A stretch of DNA of 64,000 nt. Source: Paenibacillus melissococcoides. GTDB lineage: Bacteria; Bacillota; Bacilli; Paenibacillales; Paenibacillaceae. Positions 26,684 to 35,377 of this stretch are shown in pieces. The stretch lies in NCBI GenBank assembly GCA_944800085.1, contig CALYLO010000005.1:434001-498000 (forward strand). The letters are read 5' to 3'. A program made the translations under genes and the position numbers. How positions within the stretch are numbered: the stretch's first letter is position 1; each line of letters begins with the position of its first letter. The notes beneath the pieces were generated by a model. The model saw nothing but the letters and a program-made list of their open reading frames with translations, ran no database searches and was not told the origin of the DNA.

Positions 26684-28553
26684 GCGTCATCCCTCCTTCC
26701 TTGCGCAGCCATTCGCGGAACCTCCGCTTGTCCTTGGCTGTCATTTCCCGTTCCATTGCTTCCGCCTGCCGAGCGGAAAGCGGATGAACCAAGCAGTACC
26801 GCCCTTGCCGGTATTCGACGATATTGCGATATTCGAATGCGCGCGTGCGGCCAAGCCGGCGATGCAGCTTCTCCGAGGACAGGATGTATCGTTCCCAGGA
26901 TATTCCTGAACTCCCGCTCTCCACGGCCGGCGGCACGTCCCCCGGCTCCGGCTCCGCCACCGGAATGCACTCCGTTATCCGCTCGATATACCGTTTGCCG
27001 TCCGCATCCCGGGCCAGATGCACATCAAAATGGAGAACGCCGCTAACCTGCTGCTCCGCAATCGCCTCATTATGGAACATCCCGCTTTTAAGCAGCGAAT
27101 TGCGAAGCGCGAAAATAAGGTCCGGGAACGTTTTCGCATGGTGCGTGAAGACGGTGAACAAGCTTGCAACCTGCGCCATTTGAATCATCCAGGCCGCTAC
27201 CGGATCGGTAGCGACTTCACCGAGTATATGCACCGTGCCGTCCGTTTTCTTCTGCACGTCCAGCCCGGCCTGGCCGGAAATGCGCTCGGTCTCCCGAAGC
27301 GAGACAATATTCCGCTGCGGATACAGGCGCCGCAAATGGAGCTCGAAAGCCTGCTCCTGCACGCGAAGCGGATAGAACGGATAGATGGATTGGACAAGCG
27401 CCATCAATAGCGTCGTCTTTCCCGATCCTTGCGCCCCGGTAACGGCCGTCACGCGGGCCCCTTTCATTAAATAGGTAAGCAGAGCGATCGGCAGCTCCGC
27501 GTTCTTGTCCGTAATCAGCTGCGGAAGCGTGACGCGGCTCGTGTCGAATTTGCGGATGAAGAAGCACCATGATTCCGCAAACGGCGGGCGAAGAACGACA
27601 ACCCGCGAGCCATCCTTCATATGATTGACCCGGTAGCCGTCCGCTTCGGTCAGCGGGCCGGGCGATTGATATTTATATATGTTGTGGCACACTCTTCGCA
27701 GTTCCGCTTCGCTGCCAAAAGAAAGAAACGCAAACCGAATCGATTTCCCTTTATAAAAAATCCACACGCTGTCGCAGGCCCGGATATCCTCCTTGTCCCC
27801 CGATTCCGCCTGCACCATATCGGCGTACGGCGAGCCGGCCAACACGTCAGGGATTCCGTTAATGCCGCCGGATACGCCGTCAATGCCCATATCGCGCATC
27901 TCATCAATGACCGAGAATCCTTTATACCGCTGATACAGCCGCTGAGCTACAATCCGAATCCGATCGCGACGCGAAAAGTTCAATTCCTCCACCCGAAACG
28001 CCGCGTCGACATCCTCGCCCGTGACGACATAGGCTGACTCGTCATCGGCAGACGAATGAGCTCTTAATTCATCCCATTTATACGTCCGTATCAGCACATC
28101 CAATGCGCCGTACCCGTATCGCTGCTTGTACGCATACAGGAGCAGGTCGAACTTGTCCTGCACTGTCAGCAAATCCGGGCGGTTAAATGAGATAAGCCGG
28201 TCCAGCTCATCAGCCGCGAGCTTGATATGCTGTTCGATAATATCGATTATCCACTCTTTTATATATTCCTTTGCCGCAGGCTCGCCGCTGCTGCATGCTT
28301 TCAGCGCTTTTTTGAGCGCCAGCCTCCGCGCCGTCTCGCGCCTGAAATCCTCTTCATTCGCATGCAGATCCATCAGAATATCGGAGGTCCAAGATATAAA
28401 ATACTGCTTCACGGCGGCGTCCAGCTTTTCCCACGTCCAATCCTGCCGCTTGCCCGCATTGGCCGACTCTCTTCCCCTGCCGCGCAGGCGCAGCGTCAAT
28501 GCGGCAAGCGTGCCCGCGGCAATAGCCGCGATGAGTATCCCGTTCCAGAACAT
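26673..28553 (-). CDS. CpaF/TadA-type secretion ATPase with an N-terminal membrane anchor
   Basis: Hexameric motor ATPase predicted to drive pilus assembly or secretion. It has 626 residues. The Walker A motif is VTGAQGSGKTTLL near residue 377. ILGEVATDPVAAWMIQMAQ carries the Walker B glutamate, followed by a conserved THHAKTFPDLIFALRN segment like the His box of the VirB11/CpaF family. RVQEQAFELHL resembles the Asp-box strand (normally E-D). The N-terminus, WNGILIAAIAAGTLAALTL, is a membrane segment, whereas ordinary CpaF proteins are soluble. The N-terminal 250 residues are a long helical extension. The start at 28553 lies 4 bp behind the previous stop. Confidence 0.85.
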   Translation of the reverse strand: MFWNGILIAAIAAGTLAALTLRLRGRGRESANAGKRQDWTWEKLDAAVKQYFISWTSDILMDLHANEEDFRRETARRLALKKALKACSSGEPAAKEYIKEWIIDIIEQHIKLAADELDRLISFNRPDLLTVQDKFDLLLYAYKQRYGYGALDVLIRTYKWDELRAHSSADDESAYVVTGEDVDAAFRVEELNFSRRDRIRIVAQRLYQRYKGFSVIDEMRDMGIDGVSGGINGIPDVLAGSPYADMVQAESGDKEDIRACDSVWIFYKGKSIRFAFLSFGSEAELRRVCHNIYKYQSPGPLTEADGYRVNHMKDGSRVVVLRPPFAESWCFFIRKFDTSRVTLPQLITDKNAELPIALLTYLMKGARVTAVTGAQGSGKTTLLMALVQSIYPFYPLRVQEQAFELHLRRLYPQRNIVSLRETERISGQAGLDVQKKTDGTVHILGEVATDPVAAWMIQMAQVASLFTVFTHHAKTFPDLIFALRNSLLKSGMFHNEAIAEQQVSGVLHFDVHLARDADGKRYIERITECIPVAEPEPGDVPPAVESGSSGISWERYILSSEKLHRRLGRTRAFEYRNIVEYRQGRYCLVHPLSARQAEAMEREMTAKDKRRFREWLRKEGGMTLAG

Positions 28554-28557
28554 GTGC

Positions 28558-29382
28558 TCACCCCGCTTTCCCTGACCCGGAACGCGCTATCGCGCCTGAC
28601 TCCGACATCAGCCAATCCGCCAGCTTGTTGTGATGATCGGCGAATCCATTCCGCCGGTTCCGCTGCGGCTTCATGAGCTGCTGAATATACCAGGCGAGCA
28701 GCTTGCCCTCGTCTGCGGCGTTGCGGTAGCCGGCGGAGTACGGAATAATGAACAGCGGCGCCATCGGCCTGTATTGGCGGCGAATCCGAACCTCATTTTG
28801 CCGGATATCGTCATCATACATGCCTAATATATAGGCGGAGGCAGGAGATCCCCCATCGCTGAACGCGGCCTCCAGCGAAGACCGCTGCTGGCTGGCGACG
28901 ACCAGCGTCCCATGGACCAACGCCCCAACAGCCTGCGCCATATGACCATTTTCTCCCCCCGGGTCCCACAGCACGATGTCATACCGCTTCTCCGCCAGCT
29001 TCATGATCCTCGGTATCCATTGGCGAAGGTTGGCACCTCCAGGCGATCGATTATGGTCGGCGTCGAAGCCCGGCATAATATCGAGATTGCGCATGATGGG
29101 AGCTGTGAAGGAAGTGAACATATCATCCTCCGCTTGCTGGTGCTCCATCATGCGAAGCAAATGGCTCCAACCGTTCGGAGTGGCGCGATAGCGGATCGAA
29201 GACGCCGCCTCCGGCTTCGGCAGGAGCGCCTCCAGCCCCCTTCCCCGCTGCTCTGCATGAATGAGGAGCACGCGCAGTTGGCAGCGCCAGGCGAGCGTTA
29301 TGCCCAAGCATGCCGTTAATGAGGTGCCTCCGCACATTCCCCGTCCCGCCGAACGTACCATCCAATGCTTGCATAGCGGCAT
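28558..29382 (-). CDS. ParA/MinD-like (TadZ/CpaE-type) protein with a degenerate P-loop
   Basis: It has 274 residues from the ATG at 29382 (AAAGGACGG upstream). The Rossmann-like order fits the SIMIBI ATPases: SAGRGMCGGTSLTACLGITLA at the P-loop position, LRVLLIHAEQRG for strand 2, YDIVLWDPGGENGHMA for the switch/Walker B strand, and GTLVVASQQ for the next strand. The deviant Walker A Lys and the GKT/S core are missing, so nucleotide binding is doubtful. In Tad systems TadZ localises the machine at the pole and is often divergent. The role is inferred from the neighbours. Confidence 0.7.
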   Translation of the reverse strand: MPLCKHWMVRSAGRGMCGGTSLTACLGITLAWRCQLRVLLIHAEQRGRGLEALLPKPEAASSIRYRATPNGWSHLLRMMEHQQAEDDMFTSFTAPIMRNLDIMPGFDADHNRSPGGANLRQWIPRIMKLAEKRYDIVLWDPGGENGHMAQAVGALVHGTLVVASQQRSSLEAAFSDGGSPASAYILGMYDDDIRQNEVRIRRQYRPMAPLFIIPYSAGYRNAADEGKLLAWYIQQLMKPQRNRRNGFADHHNKLADWLMSESGAIARSGSGKAG

Positions 29383-29389
29383 ATTTCCA

Positions 29390-30103
29390 TTACCGTCCTT
29401 TCGTCTTGGCCTTGAGGCATCTTCTCCATTCTTTGTCCCCGAGCGGACCCGCAATCTGCTCCGTCAGCTTGCGCCATGCTTTTTTCGTCCCGGGCGCAAA
29501 GGCCTGAAGACGGAGCGTTCCCGCCTGCTCCTGCTCCATCTTCGCCGCCCAATCCCGTTCGTCTTCGGGAATGACTACTGCGGCCTCCGACCAGCGCTGC
29601 TCGAATCCGGAATGATAAAGTTCCTTCACAAATGCCAGCTCGGACTCCGGCTCCACAGAACGGAACAGCACCGGAATGAATGCGAGCGGCTCCCCTTCCT
29701 GATGGCGCTGAAAGGCAGCCAGCCACTCTTTATTCTTCGCGATATGATATCGCTCTGCAGTCTGGCAGAGGAAGCGGCAATCCGCTTCCGCCCATTGCGC
29801 GGGAGCAAAAAATGCGGCTGAGTCCGTATCGACGAGGAGATCATCATAGCTCGGCGGCGCTTCATCTTCCCGCTCCAGCATCCGGAACGCGTCCATCCAA
29901 TTCGAGCATCCGGTCAATACATCGAAGCCATTCCAGTTGTTCAGATTCATGGACGGATCCGGGCCGGCAACCCGGTACGTGCTCCATTGCGCCCGGGTCC
30001 CGTCAATAAGCAGCACCTTGCGCTCCAGCCGGGCCAGCAATGTGCATACCGCAAAGAGATGTTCGCTCTTATCCACGCTTCCGATAAATACCGCGCTGGT
30101 CAA
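29390..30103 (-). CDS. Second degenerate ParA-like protein of the Tad-like operon
   Basis: It has 237 residues. AVFIGSVDKSEHLFAVCTLLARLERKVLLIDG has the shape of the first beta-loop-alpha-beta unit of ParA/MinD proteins, but the P-loop glycines and lysine are absent. PSYDDLLVDTDSAAFF looks like the switch strand. The second half is helical and charged. No known family is recognised. TTG start at 30103 behind GAGGGGGA. It lies 39 bp after the CpaB-like gene and 7 bp before the next ParA-like gene, so the two may form a heterodimer. Confidence 0.6.
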   Translation of the reverse strand: MTSAVFIGSVDKSEHLFAVCTLLARLERKVLLIDGTRAQWSTYRVAGPDPSMNLNNWNGFDVLTGCSNWMDAFRMLEREDEAPPSYDDLLVDTDSAAFFAPAQWAEADCRFLCQTAERYHIAKNKEWLAAFQRHQEGEPLAFIPVLFRSVEPESELAFVKELYHSGFEQRWSEAAVVIPEDERDWAAKMEQEQAGTLRLQAFAPGTKKAWRKLTEQIAGPLGDKEWRRCLKAKTKGR

Positions 30104-30142
30104 TCGTATTCCCCCTCTTCTTCACTCCCACTTCTGCCGCTA

Positions 30143-31342
30143 TCAGCGGTCAGGCTCGGAAAAGATCGATTTATGATGCGCCGCATCTTCTGCCTGTTTT
30201 CCGGATCCGCCTGACCCTCGCTGCGAGGCTTCCGCCGGAATGAAATGATCGGCTTCATCCGGATGCATCGGCTCCGCAGGCCGTCCAGCCGGGTCCTTCT
30301 CAGTTCCAGCGCCTTCGGGAACCGTACCAGGCCATGGCCGCTGCGTATCCTGGGCTAACGGTTCTGCGGACGCGCCGCCCTTCGGACCGACGAACGGAGA
30401 ATCCCTTACCGCCTCCGGCGCTCTTCCCGTCAGTGGAGACGCTTCGGCGGCCTGGGCAGAAACAGGATAACGGGCGGCCTGCGTCCCTTGCTCAGGGCTC
30501 ATTCTTGTCACGCCGTGAGCATCCCCCTCGCGGGCTTTGTCGGCCCATGTCTTTTCCATTTGTTGACGAAGACGGCTCATTAGCGCCGTATTGGCCTGCT
30601 TCACGATATTCGGGTTCGATTGCATCAGCTTCAGAACCTGCTCATTGGGCGGATAGTTGACTGCCGCATCCTGTTGCAGATGAGGCTCGATATACTGCAG
30701 GGCGTAAATCTGCCCTCCGTGCAAATAAGCGTCCACGCAGGCGCTGGAGAACGACAATCGTTCCCGCTCATCCATCTGCAGCCAGACGACAGGCTCCTGC
30801 AGATCATGAATCGCCTTGCGGGACAGGATGACATAGTCTTGACCATCCGGGAAGCGGATGCGCACATCAATCGCGTCGCGCTTGCTCAGCCGCAGCGGCA
30901 GTTGGATGACCGCCGTCTCCACCCAGCGCATATCATCCGCCAGCCGCCCCTCTTCATACATCAGCGAGGCAAGGACCGGAGTTTTTGCCGATACGTCGAT
31001 TTTCAGCACTTTCCCGATGGCGTCGCTGGCATCCTGCACCCGGCCGGCCGGCGCAGCCGATTCCGCGATCTCCTCTCTCTTCAGATCGGCCATGCTGATT
31101 CGGGTCCCGGCCTGGAGCGGCCGCTCGAACACCCATATTCCCGCCTGCCGCTTCCGCCGTTCCGAAGCCAGCCGCTCCAGCCGGGCGATTTCCTGCTTAT
31201 ACTCGGCTTCTACAGATGATCGCAGCGCAAATAAGTGGCGGTCGGACCACCACAGGCAGAACCAGAACAAGAGGCCTGCCGCCGCCGCGCCGCACAGTGC
31301 GGACCACGCCATTTGCTTGCTTCTCCGTGTCCATCTTCTCAA
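30143..31342 (-). CDS. CpaB/SAF-domain protein
   Basis: Predicted anchored extracytoplasmic protein of the Flp-type machine. It has 399 residues from the TTG at 31342 (GGAGAGG 6 nt upstream, one base after the kinase stop). A membrane segment lies at about 14-33, then a short coiled segment, then a SAF-like domain at about 65-145 (GIWVFERPLQAGTRISMADL). A beta-rich RcpC/CpaB-like region with LSKRDAIDVRIRFPDGQDYVIL follows. The last 130 residues are Pro/Gly/Glu-rich and probably disordered. In Gram-negatives CpaB works with the secretin; none is present here. Confidence 0.75.
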   Translation of the reverse strand: MRRWTRRSKQMAWSALCGAAAAGLLFWFCLWWSDRHLFALRSSVEAEYKQEIARLERLASERRKRQAGIWVFERPLQAGTRISMADLKREEIAESAAPAGRVQDASDAIGKVLKIDVSAKTPVLASLMYEEGRLADDMRWVETAVIQLPLRLSKRDAIDVRIRFPDGQDYVILSRKAIHDLQEPVVWLQMDERERLSFSSACVDAYLHGGQIYALQYIEPHLQQDAAVNYPPNEQVLKLMQSNPNIVKQANTALMSRLRQQMEKTWADKAREGDAHGVTRMSPEQGTQAARYPVSAQAAEASPLTGRAPEAVRDSPFVGPKGGASAEPLAQDTQRPWPGTVPEGAGTEKDPAGRPAEPMHPDEADHFIPAEASQRGSGGSGKQAEDAAHHKSIFSEPDR

Positions 31343-31343
31343 C

Positions 31344-32915
31344 TTACACCTCTCCTTTGCCAAGTTTCTTCACCTTCATCCATCGCCCGAGCCGATTCAG
31401 CCAGCCCCGGCCGGTTCGCCCCGCCCCTATAAGCTCTTCCGTCCATCGCAGTGCGTCCTCGCTCCACTCGAACGGATTCGGCTGATAAGGCAGCTTCATC
31501 ACGCCTCTGCACTGCCCGCGAATCCAAGGAGGCCGCCAGACAGGATAGGCATCCGCATGCGCAATGGCCGCGTACCAGTGCGTGCATTGATTGGCCTCTA
31601 ACCTTCGGACCGCTTCGCGCAGCTCTTCCCGGCGCCAGGGAACCGCGCTGCCGACAAGCACCGGAATCTGGGCCCGTTCGAACTCCTCTGCACGGTATCC
31701 CGTCGCGCCCGCACTCATATCAAGCACGACATATTCGTACCGGCCAAGTAAATACGGCAGCAGATTGCTCTGCGTCCAGCGGTAACAGGTCACGCCATGC
31801 AGCCGGATTCCTGCGGCAGTATCTCCCGCCGGCTTCCGGCGTATTCGATTGTTCGCCATCGCATCGGGCTCCTCGCCTTCATAATCCGCCTCCAATGCGC
31901 GAATGACCGGACCGTCCGCCTCTTCACGAGCATCGACATAGGCCGCCCTGCCCCATTTCCCGGCCGTCAGGTGATACGCGCACATGAGCGCCGCATGCGT
32001 CGCTCCTATTCCGGAGGAGGTGCCGCGAAAAGCAATCACGACTCCCGCGCCTAGCCTTCCGGTCCTTCCGGCTGCAGTAAGAGGAGCGTTCGACTCATCC
32101 AAAGAAGAGCTGGCGTTCCCCGCGGCGAACGGCCTTAAGACTTCAAGCAGTTCCTGCGCCGACTGATAGCGATGATCGGGATGGGCGGCCAGCAGCTTGA
32201 CGAGGACCGGAAAGAAGTCCGCCGGAACGTCATCGGCCAAACATTGCGGCGGAAGCGGAACCTCTCCCTTCCAGCGGCCGGCCGACATCATATGGGTCAG
32301 CAGAGCGCCTAGCCCGTACAGATCCGTGCGGGCATCGCTCTGCTTGCCGTCGTACTGCTCCGGCGCGGCGAACCCGACCGTGCCCAGCTTCACCGTATCG
32401 TCCTCCTTGTCTGCATCGACATTGCGGGCGATTCCGAAATCAATCAGCTTCACTTGGCCCTGCCGGGTCAGCATAATGTTCGACGGCTTCATATCGCGAA
32501 ACACGATGGGCGGGTGCCGGCTGTGTAAATAAGACAAGGCTTCGCAAATCGGCCCCGCGTACCCGATCGCTTCGGCGAAAGAAATCGGCCGCTCCCGCAT
32601 TCGTTCTCCCAACGTCGCCCCCTCGATATATTCCATGACGAGATACGCCCTTCCCGACGCGTCGGGCGGATAAAAGTCAACAATGAGAGGGAGATGCGGA
32701 TGGCGCAAAGCCGTCAGCAGTCTTGCTTCATGCACGAGCCGCTCCATATCCCGGGCCGCGGGCTTAGAAACCTTAATCGCCCACAGCTTCCGGGCGAGCC
32801 TCTCGTCTTCCGCCAAATAGACGGAGCTCATTCCTCCTTTTCCAAGCAATCGGACAATGCGGTACCTGCCGTGCAGCAGTTGACCCGGCTGCAGGCCATA
32901 TCCATGTTCCGGCAA
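31344..32915 (-). CDS. Ser/Thr protein kinase fused to a ParA/MinD-like domain
   Basis: It has 523 residues from the TTG at 32915 (GGGGGGA site); the ATG at 32963 lies inside a terminator hairpin. Kinase domain at about 15-275: glycine loop LLGKGGMSSVYLAED, Lys in WAIKVSK, catalytic loop VFRDMKPSN (HRD is FRD), DFG in LIDFGIARN, and GTVGFAAPEQY. There is no PASTA region or membrane anchor. From about 300 the chain has the ParA/MinD fold order: VVIAFRGTSSGIGATHAALM (P-loop position without Lys), AAYVDARE, YEYVVLDMSAG. A kinase at the head of a Tad-like operon suggests phosphorylation-controlled assembly. Substrates are unknown. Confidence 0.85.
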   Translation of the reverse strand: MPEHGYGLQPGQLLHGRYRIVRLLGKGGMSSVYLAEDERLARKLWAIKVSKPAARDMERLVHEARLLTALRHPHLPLIVDFYPPDASGRAYLVMEYIEGATLGERMRERPISFAEAIGYAGPICEALSYLHSRHPPIVFRDMKPSNIMLTRQGQVKLIDFGIARNVDADKEDDTVKLGTVGFAAPEQYDGKQSDARTDLYGLGALLTHMMSAGRWKGEVPLPPQCLADDVPADFFPVLVKLLAAHPDHRYQSAQELLEVLRPFAAGNASSSLDESNAPLTAAGRTGRLGAGVVIAFRGTSSGIGATHAALMCAYHLTAGKWGRAAYVDAREEADGPVIRALEADYEGEEPDAMANNRIRRKPAGDTAAGIRLHGVTCYRWTQSNLLPYLLGRYEYVVLDMSAGATGYRAEEFERAQIPVLVGSAVPWRREELREAVRRLEANQCTHWYAAIAHADAYPVWRPPWIRGQCRGVMKLPYQPNPFEWSEDALRWTEELIGAGRTGRGWLNRLGRWMKVKKLGKGEV

Positions 32916-32937
32916 TGCAATCCCCCCAAGACAACGC

Positions 32938-32981
32938 AAAAAAGCACCCTGAAAACGAACCATCGTTCGTAATCAGGGTGC
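32938..32981 (-). terminator. Terminator or attenuator just before the kinase gene
   Basis: GCACCCTGA at 32973-32981 pairs with 32944-32952, extended by an ACGAAC/GTTCGT inner stem, and six U follow on the minus strand. It lies 23 nt before the TTG start and behind a candidate promoter at 33012-33040. It may end the methyltransferase transcript, attenuate the Tad-like operon, or both. Confidence 0.8.
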
Positions 32982-33011
32982 TTCCCTGTGTGCACGCTAT
33001 GTTTTGATGCT

Positions 33012-33040
33012 AGTGTATCGAATTTGCGACGGCTTGTCCA
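33012..33040 (-). promoter_or_regulatory. Candidate promoter of the Tad-like operon
   Basis: TGGACA and TACACT are separated by 17 nt in the gap after the methyltransferase gene. Transcription would start near 33005 and pass through the hairpin at 32944-32981 before the kinase start. Confidence 0.4.
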
Positions 33041-33083
33041 GCCTTATTTTGAAAAAGGTCATGCCGCCGAAAAATTAATATCG

Positions 33084-34172
33084 TTAAGATTTCATCATAT
33101 AAAGCGTTATCTCGTCCCGATTGTGGAACAACTGCTTCGCCCCGATGATTTGGGCATGCTCGGCATACATCGCAGTCACATCGCGTATCGTCTGCAGCGG
33201 CTTTTTGTGCATCAATTTTACGGTGACGAGAATCGTTCCTCCCGCAATCACCCCGTCCAGCAATCGGATAACCATCTCCGCCGTCGCTTTGGGGCTCCAG
33301 CTCATATCGCAGACGAGCAGATCGAACTCGTTCGGCTCCACCGGGACATCCGCAGCATTCCGCTTCACATATGTCAGCCGCGGATGACCCAGCAAGCTAG
33401 GATGCATATTGGCCGGGTCAATCGCGGTAACATGCACACCCCGCTCCAGCAAGAGGCTTGTCCAGCCTCCCGGCGCGGCGCCGACATCCAGCGCATGCCG
33501 ATAAGCCGAGTAATCGAGGCCGAATGTCCGTTCCGCTTCCAGCAGCTTGAACTTGGCGCGGGAGATTTGCCCTTCCTCCCTCTGGAACCGCATCGCTCCG
33601 CCCGGCCAGTCAGAACCCGCTTCCCCGGGAGTCATCATGCCGGCATAGATTGCCTCCTCGCCAATCACGATGGAAACGATAACGTCCGGTTCGGCCAGCA
33701 CCGCCTCTCCTCCAAGCCGTTCGATTAGAGAGAGGAACGCTTCCCGGACCGCCTTGTCTTCCTCTGTACGAGCGCCGCCAGACCGAATATGGACAGCGAC
33801 CCGCGTGCCGCCGCCGGCTTGGAGACCGGTGCATGCGCTCAACCGCTCCAGCCACGAGGCGCACATCGCCTCCAGTTGTTGCGCCGGACCGCTCGTCAGC
33901 CCCTCTGCGCGCTTGACCGCCAGGTGCACCGGCTGAATATGCCGGCCGAAGATCGGCGGCTCCTGCTGCCAGCGTTCCATCGCTTCAGCGGAACCGGCTG
34001 GAAGCTCCATCAAGGCCATTTCGCCGGGAACGAGCATGCGGCTCTTCAACTGGCCGAAGCTTCTGCGCAGCTCCTCCTGCGCATACGAGATATAACCGTG
34101 ATTGGAGGTGACAATCCAATGGGATGACGGTGTATAATGTGACTCCAGAATCAATTCTTGTACGGATTCCAC
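33084..34172 (-). CDS. FtsJ/RlmM-type RNA 2'-O-methyltransferase
   Basis: SAM-dependent methyltransferase, probably on rRNA. It has 362 residues from the GTG at 34172 (GGAGG 9 nt upstream). The N-terminal about 190 residues fit a THUMP-like RNA-binding region. The FtsJ domain has SAM motif LDVGAAPGGWTSLL, LTYVKRNAADV, catalytic LLVCDMSW (Asp) and ILVTVKLM (Lys), and ends in RDEITLYMMK. The layout resembles E. coli RlmM (23S C2498), but Bacillales targets are not settled, so no symbol is given. It is the last gene of the overlapping series starting at the Fpg-like gene. Confidence 0.8.
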   Translation of the reverse strand: MESVQELILESHYTPSSHWIVTSNHGYISYAQEELRRSFGQLKSRMLVPGEMALMELPAGSAEAMERWQQEPPIFGRHIQPVHLAVKRAEGLTSGPAQQLEAMCASWLERLSACTGLQAGGGTRVAVHIRSGGARTEEDKAVREAFLSLIERLGGEAVLAEPDVIVSIVIGEEAIYAGMMTPGEAGSDWPGGAMRFQREEGQISRAKFKLLEAERTFGLDYSAYRHALDVGAAPGGWTSLLLERGVHVTAIDPANMHPSLLGHPRLTYVKRNAADVPVEPNEFDLLVCDMSWSPKATAEMVIRLLDGVIAGGTILVTVKLMHKKPLQTIRDVTAMYAEHAQIIGAKQLFHNRDEITLYMMKS

Positions 34173-34268
34173 GTGGGCAAACCTCCAGCTTTGTTGCGAA
34201 TCAATCGCGTTATTCGAACATCATTTCAGGGTATATCATTTCAAAATGACGTGGCTCGCGGCACCCGT

Positions 34269-35033
34269 TCAAGGCACCCGTATCCATGGGCGATCATTCG
34301 TCCAGTCTACCTGGACGCCCATATCGAAGGTCTCCGAGAGCAGCTCCGGAGTCATCACCTCGCGCTTCGGTCCTGATGCAATCATCCGCCCCTCATGCAG
34401 CAGCGCGACATGCGTGAATAACGGGATAATTTCCTCCGAATGATGCGTCACATAGACAATCCCGAGATCGCGCCCCGAGAGCAGCGCCATATCTTGAAGC
34501 AGCTTCTCCCGCTCATAAATGTCGAGGCCCGAGCAAGGCTCATCCATAATAAGCAGTTCGGGATCGCCCATCAGCGCGCGGGCAAGCATAATCTTCTTGC
34601 GCTCCCCTTGCGAGCAGACGGCAAGCAGCTGATCCGCCAGACGGCCGAGCTGAAATTCCTCCAGCAATTGATGAGCCCGGTCCTTCACTTCGTTCGGAAT
34701 CTCCTGGTAAAAGCGCAGCCAAGCAAAGGCGCCGGTCGCCACCACTTCCCACACCGGGTCGCGCAGCGTTAATTTCTCGACGAGCGATTGGCTGATATAG
34801 CCGATCCGCTGTCTGACTTCTCTCACGTCGCACTGACCATATGTATGACCGAGCACGCGGACGGTTCCGCTTGAAGGAAATTGGTAGGCGGTTATCAGTT
34901 CAAGCAGCGTCGTCTTCCCGGATCCGTTCCGTCCGAGAAGAACCCAGTGCTCGCCCGGGTTGACGCTCCAGTTGACGTCATTTAAAATGGTTCGCTCTTC
35001 TCTCTGGAACCTGATTTGTTCTAGCTGTATCAC
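34269..35033 (-). CDS. ABC transporter ATP-binding protein, YlmA-like
   Basis: It has 254 residues from the GTG at 35033, whose GTGA overlaps the stop of the previous gene. Walker A LLGRNGSGKTTLLELI, Q-loop GYISQSLVEKL, signature CSQGERKKIMLARAL (in place of LSGGQ), Walker B LLIMDEPCSGLD and H-loop VTHHSEEI are all present. No permease gene is adjacent, so it may act alone, as proposed for YlmA-type ATPases, or with a distant partner. Substrate unknown. Confidence 0.85.
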   Translation of the reverse strand: MIQLEQIRFQREERTILNDVNWSVNPGEHWVLLGRNGSGKTTLLELITAYQFPSSGTVRVLGHTYGQCDVREVRQRIGYISQSLVEKLTLRDPVWEVVATGAFAWLRFYQEIPNEVKDRAHQLLEEFQLGRLADQLLAVCSQGERKKIMLARALMGDPELLIMDEPCSGLDIYEREKLLQDMALLSGRDLGIVYVTHHSEEIIPLFTHVALLHEGRMIASGPKREVMTPELLSETFDMGVQVDWTNDRPWIRVP

Positions 35034-35377
35034 AGCAATCCCCCGCCTTTCAATCGTTCAAACATATACGTTACCGAATGAAATGCATATATTTTCTCGG
35101 GCCGGTTCTCCCGTTCCGGCGCCTCATCTCCCCATAGCAGAAGGCAAGGGACGCTCTCGATGCGATGCGCCTGCACCAGCTCGGCAGCTTCCAGCACATT
35201 GACCGAACCGATGGCGAGCTGCGGATACGACTGCTCCAATAGAGCCAGCATCCATTCAGCAAGCCGGCACGTCCCGCAAAAGGGGCTGTATACATAGAGG
35301 GCATGCGGTCTTCCCGCAGCCGCGGCCGGACGACCTGGCATAAATGCCTGCAGTTCTTGACCGCGAAGCGGCTTCAC
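35030..35377 (-). CDS. Thioredoxin-like protein
   Basis: It has 115 residues and a thioredoxin fold with a CGTC active site in ALYVYSPFCGTCRLAEWML and a cis-Pro in ESVPCLLLW. It is cytosolic, with no signal peptide. GTG start at 35377, overlapping the previous gene by 4 bp; its own stop overlaps the ABC gene start by 4 bp. This tight coupling suggests the products act together, perhaps in thiol or stress repair. Substrates are unknown. Confidence 0.8.
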   Translation of the reverse strand: MKPLRGQELQAFMPGRPAAAAGRPHALYVYSPFCGTCRLAEWMLALLEQSYPQLAIGSVNVLEAAELVQAHRIESVPCLLLWGDEAPERENRPEKIYAFHSVTYMFERLKGGGLL

